Part shown: positions 44,182 to 50,026 of the stretch, piece by piece
Position numbering within the stretch: position 1 is the stretch's first letter
Layout of the letters: each line of letters starts with the position of its first letter
DNA from: Eubacterium xylanophilum ATCC 35991
GTDB taxonomy: Bacteria > Bacillota > Clostridia > Lachnospirales > Lachnospiraceae
Direction of reading: 5' to 3'
DNA length: 64,000 nt
Assembly (NCBI RefSeq): GCF_000518685.1
Contig: NZ_JAEB01000001.1
Span: 1 to 64,000 of the forward strand
Program-made: the position numbers and the translations under genes
Notes under the pieces: generated by a model
What the model saw: only the letters and a program-made list of their open reading frames with translations
What the model was told of the DNA's origin: nothing
The model's database searches: none

Positions 44182-44312
44182 CGAACATCTTGCAAGAAAT
44201 TGCAAGCAAACCGCCGATTCGAGAGAATCAGGCAAACATAAATTTTCGCATCGCAAAAGAGAACTAATGTCATAAGGACGTTGTGGGAGACATTGAATCC
44301 TAAAAATGTTCG
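44182..44312 (+). promoter_or_regulatory. Structured rplK-rplA intercistronic leader, possible L1 operator
   Basis: A 163-base gap separates rplK and rplA. CGAACAT (44182-44188) pairs with ATGTTCG (44306-44312) as a closing stem. Inside are CTTGCAA-GAAA-TTGCAAG (44189-44206), GATTC-GAGA-GAATC and further small stems, including a TGTC...GGGAGACA region. L1 autoregulates by binding an mRNA mimic of its rRNA site in other bacteria. An L1-responsive role here is inference from position and structure. Confidence 0.55.
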
Positions 44313-44338
44313 CTAATACCACTAGGAGGTTTTTATTT

Positions 44339-45031
44339 ATGAAGAGAGGTAAGAAATACCAAGAGTCAGCAAAATTGATCGATCGCATGACTCAGTATGA
44401 ACCAGAAGAGGCAATTGACCTTGTTAAGAAAACAGCAGTTGCAAAATTCGATGAAACAGTAGAAGCACATATCCGTCTCGGTGTAGATGGACGTCACGCA
44501 GACCAGCAGGTTCGTGGAGCGGTTGTTTTGCCACACGGTACAGGAAAGACTGTTCGTGTCCTCGTATTTGCTAAGGGAGATAAGTTGGCTGAGGCTGAAG
44601 CAGCTGGAGCTGATTTTGTAGGTGGAGAGGAACTCATCCCTAAGATTCAGAACGAGGGTTGGTTCGAGTTTGACGTAGTTGTTGCTACTCCTGACATGAT
44701 GGGTGTTGTAGGTCGCCTTGGACGTGTCCTTGGACCTAAGGGCTTGATGCCAAACCCTAAGGCAGGTACTGTTACAATGGATGTTACAAAGGCTGTTAAT
44801 GATATTAAAGCAGGTAAGATCGAGTACCGTCTTGACAAAGCTAACATTATTCATGTTCCAGTTGGAAAGGCTTCTTTCTCAGCTGAGCAGCTTCAGGACA
44901 ACTTCAACACACTTATGGATGCCATCGTAAAGGCTAAGCCAGCAAGTGCTAAGGGACAGTACATGAAGAGCGTAACTCTTTCAAGTACAATGGGACCTGG
45001 AGTAAAGGTTAGCACAGCTAAGATTGGATAA
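44339..45031 (+). CDS. rplA: Ribosomal protein L1
   Basis: A 230-residue L1 with [15 protein letters not shown] at the start, the RPL1 signature in [19 protein letters not shown] to [19 protein letters not shown], and a typical C-terminus. It binds the L1 stalk of 23S rRNA. ATG 44339 is nine bases after AGGAGG. It is the last gene of the operon; rplJ and rplL do not follow. Confidence 0.97.
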   Translation: MKRGKKYQESAKLIDRMTQYEPEEAIDLVKKTAVAKFDETVEAHIRLGVDGRHADQQVRGAVVLPHGTGKTVRVLVFAKGDKLAEAEAAGADFVGGEELIPKIQNEGWFEFDVVVATPDMMGVVGRLGRVLGPKGLMPNPKAGTVTMDVTKAVNDIKAGKIEYRLDKANIIHVPVGKASFSAEQLQDNFNTLMDAIVKAKPASAKGQYMKSVTLSSTMGPGVKVSTAKIG

Positions 45032-45068
45032 TTCTTAGAATATAGATTTAACCAAATATAAGATAATC

Positions 45069-45106
45069 AATCCCGCAGTGGCCAGTGGCTACTGCGGGAT
45101 TTTTTC
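45069..45106 (+). terminator. rplA operon terminator
   Basis: AATCCCGCAGT (45069-45079) pairs with ACTGCGGGATT (45091-45101), followed by TTTT. It ends the rpmG-rplA operon. Confidence 0.95.
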
Positions 45107-45296
45107 GGGAAACGCATATTGCTGGTCTTACTCACGTCGTTCGTAAGACAATTATCGGAAACGCATATTGCTGGTCTTACTCCCTATGGTCGTAAGACAA
45201 TTATCGGAAACGCATATCGCTGGTCTTACTCCCTATGGTCGTAAGACAATAAACGCATATTGCTGGTCTTACTCCCTGCGGTCGTAAGACAATTAA
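45107..45296 (+). repeat. Four tandem copies of a 49-bp palindromic repeat
   Basis: Units begin GGAAACGCATATTGCTG and contain GTCTTAC...GTAAGAC (7-bp arms, loop around CCCTATGGTC). Starts are near 45108, 45157 and 45206, with a fourth, shortened unit at about 45251. Spacing is 49, 49 and 43 bases. Copies are nearly identical, with changes mainly in the loop. A partial copy of the head (GGAAACGCATATT) occurs at 6878, also right after a terminator. There are no unique spacers and no cas genes, so it is not a CRISPR array. Confidence 0.88.
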
Positions 45297-45301
45297 TTGT
45301 G

Positions 45302-45330
45302 TTGCGATGAAACTAAACATATGATACAAT
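45302..45330 (+). promoter_or_regulatory. Putative promoter of the 68-residue ORF
   Basis: TTGCGA (45302-45307), 17-base spacer, TACAAT (45325-45330), followed by AAGGAGG and ATG 45372. Confidence 0.6.
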
Positions 45331-45371
45331 GAATCTTATCAATTAAATGAAAATAAGGAGGTCACACGGGT

Positions 45372-45578
45372 ATGGATGATGAATATTGGGATGGATACTA
45401 TACTGCAATGGAAGACGGATGCATTACACCTCAAATGGCAGGAGGGCTAGAAAAAAAGGATGTGGTTCATAAGCTCTTAGAGATTGGAAAATTAACAGAT
45501 GAGGAGATAATGTATTGTACTGAGTTGAATATAAGAGAATATAATAAGATAAAGAAAAAATATAAAGGTAAAAATTGA
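45372..45578 (+). CDS. Small protein related to the C-terminus of Rpn-type transposases
   Basis: A 68-residue acidic protein. Its C-terminal half (LLEIGKLTDEEIMYCTELNIREYNKIKKKYK) resembles the IEGGKLTDEEI...LEEVRELRKEM tail of the PD-(D/E)XK protein encoded next, so it may be a remnant or a free-standing C-terminal module. AAGGAGG precedes the ATG by about ten bases, and a promoter-like sequence lies upstream. The function is unknown. Confidence 0.6.
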   Translation: MDDEYWDGYYTAMEDGCITPQMAGGLEKKDVVHKLLEIGKLTDEEIMYCTELNIREYNKIKKKYKGKN

Positions 45579-45636
45579 CATAAAAAGACAAAAAAATACC
45601 ATCAAATGTCAAAATTAAAAATATGTGAAAAAAGGC

Positions 45637-45665
45637 TTGCAAAGGGCGTTTAAAGATGTTAGAAT
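45637..45665 (+). promoter_or_regulatory. Putative promoter of the Rpn-type gene
   Basis: TTGCAA (45637-45642), 17-base spacer, TAGAAT (45660-45665). Confidence 0.6.
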
Positions 45666-45712
45666 ATGTGTAAATAGGGACCCTGTAAAAATTTAATAAA
45701 GGAGTAGAAAGC

Positions 45713-46498
45713 TTGAGAAAGAAATACGAAGAACTAAAGTTTACAGATGATTTTATGTTCCACAAGGTGATGGATAATCTAGAGATATGTAAGACATTGC
45801 TAGAGACAATTCTGGATGTGGAAATCGAGAGAGTGGAGCATGTATCGTATCAAAAAGTAATAGAAGTATCGGTAGGATCAAAGGGAGTAAGATTGGATGT
45901 ATACCTAAAGGAAAATGTAAATAAGGTATATGACATAGAGATGCAGATTCTACAGAGAGGTGACCTGCCTAAAAGATCAAGGTATTATCAGGGAGCGATA
46001 GACATAGACTTGTTGGATAAAGGTTCCAAGTACGCAGATTTGCCGTCAAGTATGGTCATATTCTTATGTGGTTTTGACTTGTTTGAAGCAGGACTGCCGA
46101 TCTATAGATTCACATATAAATGTGATGCGGATACGAGTATAGAACTAGGGGATGAAACAGCAAAGATATTTGTTAATGCCAAGGGGAGCTTAGAGGGCTT
46201 AAAACCAGGAACTACAAATTTCCTAAAGTATATGAAAGGAGAATCTCCTGGGGATGATTTTACGAGGAAACTCGAGGTGGCAGTAGATAGAGCCAGGAGA
46301 AACGAGGAATGGAGGGCTGAGTACATGACGTTGGATATGAAAATGCAAGAGAGTTATGAAGACGGCCTGAAAGATGGCAAGAAAGAAGCAGTGTATAGAA
46401 TGATAGAGGGTGGGAAGTTGACAGATGAGGAAATCTCGGAGTATCAAGGAATGAGCCTAGAGGAGGTTAGGGAACTGAGGAAAGAGATGAAGAACTAA
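45713..46498 (+). CDS. Rpn/PD-(D/E)XK nuclease family transposase-type protein
   Basis: A 261-residue protein of the PD-(D/E)XK (Rpn/YhgA-like, formerly transposase_31) family. ELKFTDDFMFHKVMDN at the N-terminus, RLDVYLKE and YDIEMQ supply the nuclease D...ExQ core, and RSRYYQGAIDIDLLDKGSKYADL is typical. The C-terminus carries an Asp/Lys-rich helix and the tail GGKLTDEEISEYQG. These proteins promote RecA-independent recombination in E. coli. TTG 45713 is eight bases after AAAGGAG. A decayed tandem copy follows. Confidence 0.85.
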   Translation: MRKKYEELKFTDDFMFHKVMDNLEICKTLLETILDVEIERVEHVSYQKVIEVSVGSKGVRLDVYLKENVNKVYDIEMQILQRGDLPKRSRYYQGAIDIDLLDKGSKYADLPSSMVIFLCGFDLFEAGLPIYRFTYKCDADTSIELGDETAKIFVNAKGSLEGLKPGTTNFLKYMKGESPGDDFTRKLEVAVDRARRNEEWRAEYMTLDMKMQESYEDGLKDGKKEAVYRMIEGGKLTDEEISEYQGMSLEEVRELRKEMKN

Positions 46499-46885
46499 AG
46501 TTTACGGATGATTTTATGTTCCACAAGGTGATGGACAATCTAGAGATATGTAAGACATTGTTAGAGACAATTCTGGATGTGGAAATCGAGAGAGTGGAGC
46601 ATGTATCGTAGAGATGAATTCATGAGGAAACTTGAAGTGGCAGTAGATAGAGCTAGAAGAAACAAGGAATGGAGGGCTGAGTACATGACGTTGGATATGA
46701 AAATGCAAGAGAGTTATGAAGATGGCTGGAAAGAAGGTTTTGAGGAAGGCCTGAAAGAAAGCAAGAAAGAAGTAGCGTATAGAATGATAGAGGGTGGGAA
46801 GTTGACAGATAAGGAAATCTCGGAGTATCAGGGAATGAGCCTAGAGGAGGTTAGGGAATTGAGAAAAGAGATGAAACGTGAATAG
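46488..46885 (+). pseudogene. Decayed tandem copy of the Rpn-type gene (internal deletion)
   Basis: Bases about 46488-46610 repeat the 5' part of the upstream gene (from GAAGAACTAAAGTTTAC to CATGTATCGTA) almost exactly, then a stop (TAG at about 46609) appears. The sequence then jumps to the C-terminal part (RKLEVAVDRARRN to RELRKEM), missing about 400 bases of the nuclease core. A frame from 46577 reads 102 residues across the junction, but the 5' part is in a different frame. The C-terminal region has gained a few extra residues (GWKEGFEEGLKES). It is most likely non-functional. Confidence 0.82.
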
Positions 46886-46919
46886 TTTGACAGAAAAAAA
46901 TTATTTAGATAAACATACA

Positions 46920-46950
46920 AAAGAGTCGCGCCGATGGCGCGACTCTTTCT
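46920..46950. terminator. Bidirectional terminator between Rpn cluster and flagellin
   Basis: AAAGAGTCGCGCC / GGCGCGACTCTTT, a 13-bp perfect stem with a GAT loop. A T-rich exit exists in both directions, so it can end the flagellin transcript on the minus strand as well. Confidence 0.92.
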
Positions 46951-47013
46951 CACATTTGCGAAAATAAAACGATTTGTCTTATCAATAAACAGCCAATACT
47001 GTTTGAATACTCA

Positions 47014-47814
47014 TTACTGAAGCAAGCTAAGAGCTCCCTGAGTTGACTGATTAGCATGTGCAAGCATTGATGTAGCAGCCTGCTGGATGATATTATTCTT
47101 AGAATATGTTGTCATCTCATCAGCCATATCTACATCGCGGATCTGACTTTCAGCTGCCTGCATGTTCTCTGCAGCGTTGTCATCGTTCTTGATTGTGTAC
47201 TCAAGACGATTCTGCTGAGCACCGAGTGTAGCACGGTTTGTAGACAATGTCTTAATGTCATTATCCAAATTCGTGATTGCTGTCTGCGCACTTGCATTAT
47301 CAGTAAGACTTGTTACGTCACTCATTGTGTTTGAAGCAAGAGAAATCTGAATTACGTTATCATTACCTGCATTGGCACCAACCTGAAGCTTCTTATTATT
47401 GAACTCAGAAATAGCCTTTCCATTAAATGTTGTTGAAGTTCCAATACGCTCAAATTCCGCCTTAAGCTGTGTAAGCTCTGTGTTAATAGCTCCAACGTCT
47501 TGAGTAGTATTGGTCTCATTACCAGCTTGAACAGCAAGTTCTCTTGCTCTCTGAAGGATAGCATGCTGCTGATCCATCATACCTTCAGCTGTCTGGATAA
47601 GTGAGATACCATCCTGAGCATTATCTGAAGCTCTCTTAAGGCCTCTAACCTGACTTCTCATCTTCTCAGAGATTGCAAGTCCAGCAGCATCGTCAGCTGC
47701 ACGGTTAATTCTATAACCACTTGCCAGTTTCTCTGTTGATTTAGCTAGGGCATTTGTTCCAATTCCCAACTGTCTATTAGCGTTCATTGATTGAATATTG
47801 TGTTGTACTATCAT
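47014..47814 (-). CDS. fliC: Flagellin A (left copy of inverted pair)
   Basis: A 266-residue flagellin: N-terminal D0/D1 (MIVQHNIQSMNANRQLGIG; LASGYRINRAADDAAGLAIS), a short central segment (about 105-190) and C-terminal D1/D0 ending GALSLLQ. It lacks D2/D3 domains. It is almost identical to flagellin B at 49037 in the first 100 and last 75 residues, but the centre differs (here ETNTTQDVGAINTEL and QISLASNTMSDV). It points leftwards, away from flagellin B. ATG 47814 follows AGGAGGTAA. Confidence 0.96.
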   Translation of the reverse strand: MIVQHNIQSMNANRQLGIGTNALAKSTEKLASGYRINRAADDAAGLAISEKMRSQVRGLKRASDNAQDGISLIQTAEGMMDQQHAILQRARELAVQAGNETNTTQDVGAINTELTQLKAEFERIGTSTTFNGKAISEFNNKKLQVGANAGNDNVIQISLASNTMSDVTSLTDNASAQTAITNLDNDIKTLSTNRATLGAQQNRLEYTIKNDDNAAENMQAAESQIRDVDMADEMTTYSKNNIIQQAATSMLAHANQSTQGALSLLQ

Positions 47815-47838
47815 AATAATTACCTCCTTGTTTATCCA

Positions 47839-47856
47839 CCACAAATCCTTTTGTGG
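47839..47856 (-). promoter_or_regulatory. Leader hairpin with GGA loop, flagellin A (CsrA-type site)
   Basis: On the minus strand CCACAAA-AGGA-TTTGTGG: a 7-bp stem displaying AGGA in the loop, shortly before ACAAGGAGG (the Shine-Dalgarno, itself CsrA-site-like). The counterpart in flagellin B has compensating base changes. CsrA is known to repress flagellin translation in Bacillus by binding two such sites; action here is inference. Confidence 0.65.
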
Positions 47857-48010
47857 GGTCGTTTTATTAATTATAGTTTCATCCCTACCGGGATATATAA
47901 TGAACCGTTCGATTCTCCATCCGAAGCCGGATCCTGTGCTCCATTAGGAAAATAGTCGGTCACTTTCAACCTTTGACGGTTTCATTATGCTGTTCAACTT
48001 TTTTGCAATA
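47857..48010 (-). other. Flagellin A leader/promoter region
   Basis: This region lies between the left recombination site and the flagellin A hairpin. On the minus strand it contains GGAGCACAGGATCCGG, followed by an ATCCG...CGGAT stem and an ATCCC-GGTA-GGGAT hairpin. The flagellin B leader shares GGAGCACAGG, CCGGCT and GTTCATTATA, so the two leaders are homologous. CCGACTAT just upstream is a possible sigma-28 -10, but no good TAAA lies at the right distance. Confidence 0.5.
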
Positions 48011-48033
48011 CAACATTTTAACATAAAGTGTTG
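48011..48033 (-). repeat. Left recombination site of the flagellin switch
   Basis: A dyad-symmetric 23-bp site. Read on the minus strand: arms CAACACTTT and AAAATGTTG around an asymmetric ATGTT centre. It matches the right site (48837-48859) in 22 of 23 positions but in opposite orientation; identity extends two bases outward on one side. Nine-base inverted arms with a short asymmetric spacer is the layout of tyrosine-recombinase core sites. Confidence 0.75.
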
Positions 48034-48162
48034 TGTTGCTTACAACATATATATCGACAGAGATTGTATTTACTTTACACCTTTTTTTAAATTTTTTTAA
48101 AAAATTTTCCGAAGGCGGTAATCTCTGCCTGCAATATAGTTATCGGAACATTTTTCTGGTTT
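48034..48162 (-). other. Segment between recombinase stop and left site
   Basis: An AT-rich stretch with AGAGATT/AATCTCT arms about 50 bases apart and poly-A/T runs, but no compact GC stem with a U-tract. Recombinase transcripts might therefore read through towards flagellin A in the present orientation. It includes a copy of CGGAACATTTTTC (48144). Confidence 0.5.
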
Positions 48163-48738
48163 CTAAAGACTTATTGTTCGAAAAACTTTATCTTTGTCAT
48201 CTTGTTCAATTCCAAGATATCGTCTGGTAATGTTATAAGATGAGTGATTAAAAATGCTCATTAGCATGGCAGGCGGCACTCCATTTTGCCAGGCATGGTA
48301 TCCAAAGGTTTTTCTTAGGGAATGGCAACTTATGTTTTTGCCAAGGCCACAAGCAACCGCCGCCTTCCTGATAATTCTATAAGCCTGATATCTGTCGATT
48401 GGCTTGTTGGCAACTTTGCGACTTTCGAAGATATAATCGCCGAGGCTTGGATGGTCAAGCGTCTGATAGTATGTAAACAAAGCTTCCGCCGCACTTCGGT
48501 TGATGGCAATTACATTTTCCTTTCCGGTTTTCTTTTCTACTATAATGATGTGCTTTCGAAAAGATTTGCCGTCACAGACATCTTGCCATTTTAGCGAGAG
48601 AAGATCGCTGATTCGAAGCGCAGAGTTCAAGCCCACGACTAAAAGCGCGTAATTTCGGGGTTTATATTCCGTATCAATATAGTAATTTCTAAATTTTTTG
48701 ATTTGATCTAAGTCTTTTATTGGTCTCGTAGTACCCAC
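48163..48738 (-). CDS. FimB/FimE-size tyrosine recombinase between inverted flagellins
   Basis: A 191-residue site-specific recombinase that is essentially the catalytic domain alone, like the FimB/FimE invertases (about 200 residues). All active-site residues are visible: Arg in ALRISDLL, Lys in the KKTGKENVI hairpin, HSLR, the FNHSS histidine and the Tyr nucleophile in RRYLGI. IDRYQAYRIIRKA is very similar to the matching FimB/E stretch. GTG 48738 is chosen because TAGGAGGG lies about five bases upstream; ATG 48768 has no good ribosome-binding site. It lies inside a segment bounded by inverted sites and between two diverging flagellin genes. Confidence 0.92.
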   Translation of the reverse strand: MGTTRPIKDLDQIKKFRNYYIDTEYKPRNYALLVVGLNSALRISDLLSLKWQDVCDGKSFRKHIIIVEKKTGKENVIAINRSAAEALFTYYQTLDHPSLGDYIFESRKVANKPIDRYQAYRIIRKAAVACGLGKNISCHSLRKTFGYHAWQNGVPPAMLMSIFNHSSYNITRRYLGIEQDDKDKVFRTISL

Positions 48739-48836
48739 AGTATCCCTCCTAGTGTTTATAGTACGCATAGAAATATTTATGCCTCTAATAAGTATACTAT
48801 ATAATAAGATGTATGTATATTTTTTTCCATTTTTCA
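48739..48836. other. Recombinase 5' region with promoter-like sequences
   Basis: An AT-rich region containing TATAAT at 48800-48805 (plus strand, weak TTATGC -35, 17-base spacer, pointing at flagellin B). On the minus strand AGTATACT-like sequence could drive the recombinase. A promoter here would move relative to the flagellins if the segment inverts. No promoter matches consensus fully. Confidence 0.4.
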
Positions 48837-48859
48837 CAACACTTTATGTTAAAGTGTTG
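48837..48859 (+). repeat. Right recombination site of the flagellin switch
   Basis: Arms CAACACTTT and AAAGTGTTG, perfectly complementary over nine bases, around centre ATGTT. The same sequence lies at 48011-48033 in inverted orientation with one arm mismatch. It lies about 200 bases upstream of the flagellin B start, the same distance as the left site from flagellin A. Confidence 0.75.
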
Positions 48860-48994
48860 CTATAAACCTTTACAAGAATCTATGAAATAATAGACTATAG
48901 TGTTTACTGAAGGAGCACAGGGCCCGGCTGCTGCAGATGTAACCTATAGTTCATTATAACAACCCGAAAGGGTGAATCCCAAAATAAAACGACC
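48860..48994 (+). other. Flagellin B leader/promoter region
   Basis: This region is homologous to the flagellin A leader: GGAGCACAGG then CCGGCT and GTTCATTATA, then a CCC-GAAA-GGG hairpin. TTTACA followed by GACTAT about 18 bases later is a possible promoter but a poor match; the exact start is not certain. It lies outside the predicted invertible segment. Confidence 0.45.
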
Positions 48995-49012
48995 CCGCAA
49001 AAGGATTTGCGG
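48995..49012 (+). promoter_or_regulatory. Leader hairpin with GGA loop, flagellin B (CsrA-type site)
   Basis: CCGCAAA-AGGA-TTTGCGG, a 7-bp stem with AGGA in the loop, 12 bases before ACAAGGAGG. Compared with flagellin A (CCACAAA/TTTGTGG) an A-T pair is replaced by G-C, a compensatory change supporting the structure. A CsrA-repression site is inferred. Confidence 0.68.
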
Positions 49013-49036
49013 CGGATAAACAAGGAGGTAATTATT

Positions 49037-49840
49037 ATGATAGTACAACACAATATTCAATCAATGAACGCTAATAGACAGTTAGGAATCGGTTCAACCG
49101 CCCTAGCTAAATCAACAGAGAAACTGGCAAGTGGTTATAGAATTAACCGTGCAGCTGATGATGCTGCTGGACTTGCTATCTCTGAGAAAATGAGAGGACA
49201 GGTTAGAGGTCTTAAGAGAGCTTCAGATAATGCTCAGGATGGTATCTCACTTATCCAGACAGCTGAAGGTATGATGGATCAGCAGCATGCTATCCTTCAG
49301 AGAGCTAGAGAACTTTCAGTTCAGGCTGCTAATGGAACTAATACATCTGATGATATCAAAGCAATTAATCTTGAAGTCAAGCAACTTAGCGATGAATTCA
49401 CTAGAATTGGTGCTTCGACAACATTCAACGGAAAAGCAATCAATGGGGATAGCAGTTTTAGTGCTGGCACTACATTGCAGGTAGGCGCTAATAAAGGTGA
49501 TACTATTACTATTAGTTGGACTGCAGGAGAAATGAGTGTTGACGGAATTGCTGATCAAGCAGCAGCACAGAATGCAATCAAATCATTGGATGATGATATA
49601 GTAAAACTTTCAGAGTCTCGTGCTACTCTCGGTGCTCAGCAGAATCGTCTTGAGTACACAATCAAGAACGATGACAACGCTGCAGAGAACATGCAGGCAG
49701 CTGAAAGTCAGATCCGCGATGTAGATATGGCTGATGAGATGACAACATATTCTAAGAATAACATCATCCAGCAGGCTGCAACATCAATGCTTGCACATGC
49801 TAATCAGTCAACTCAGGGAGCTCTTAGCTTGCTTCAGTAA
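49037..49840 (+). CDS. fliC: Flagellin B (right copy of inverted pair)
   Basis: A 267-residue flagellin, near-identical to flagellin A in the N-terminal 100 and C-terminal 75 residues, but with a different centre (GTNTSDDIKAINLEV, then GDSSFSAGTTLQVGANKGDTI). The opposite orientation and shared 3' flank (about 50 bases beyond the stop) show that the pair arose by inverted duplication. ATG 49037 follows AGGAGGTAA. Exported and polymerised into the filament. Confidence 0.96.
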   Translation: MIVQHNIQSMNANRQLGIGSTALAKSTEKLASGYRINRAADDAAGLAISEKMRGQVRGLKRASDNAQDGISLIQTAEGMMDQQHAILQRARELSVQAANGTNTSDDIKAINLEVKQLSDEFTRIGASTTFNGKAINGDSSFSAGTTLQVGANKGDTITISWTAGEMSVDGIADQAAAQNAIKSLDDDIVKLSESRATLGAQQNRLEYTIKNDDNAAENMQAAESQIRDVDMADEMTTYSKNNIIQQAATSMLAHANQSTQGALSLLQ

Positions 49841-49895
49841 TGAGTATTTGAACAGTATTGGCTGTTTATTGATGATATCAAAATCGTTTTATTGG

Positions 49896-49925
49896 AGGGG
49901 CGGCCTTTGGGCCGTCTCTTTTTTA
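49896..49925 (+). terminator. Flagellin B terminator
   Basis: GGCGGCC / GGCCGTC stem with a TTTG-type loop, followed by TCTTTTTT. It separates flagellin B from the LicD-type gene. Confidence 0.85.
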
Positions 49926-50026
49926 GTGCCTTTTTTTCATGGATGTGATATAATTGAATTGATGCGAGGTATTTGCCGGGAAAGGGCGGATACGGTAAAG
50001 TATGTCAGAGGAATAAGGGGTTAGTC

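Noticed and set aside
45107-45296. Possible CRISPR array from regularly spaced repeats
   Set aside because: The whole 49-bp unit repeats, without unique spacers, and no cas genes are nearby; it is a tandem palindromic repeat.
46577-46885. A 102-residue frame as an intact gene
   Set aside because: It reads through the junction of a deleted copy of the upstream gene, in a different frame from the 5' remnant, so it is treated as part of a pseudogene.
48163-48837. Recombinase as a 224-residue protein from an upstream ATG
   Set aside because: The extra residues are low-complexity and overlap the right recombination site region; GTG 48738 has a near-perfect Shine-Dalgarno at proper distance.
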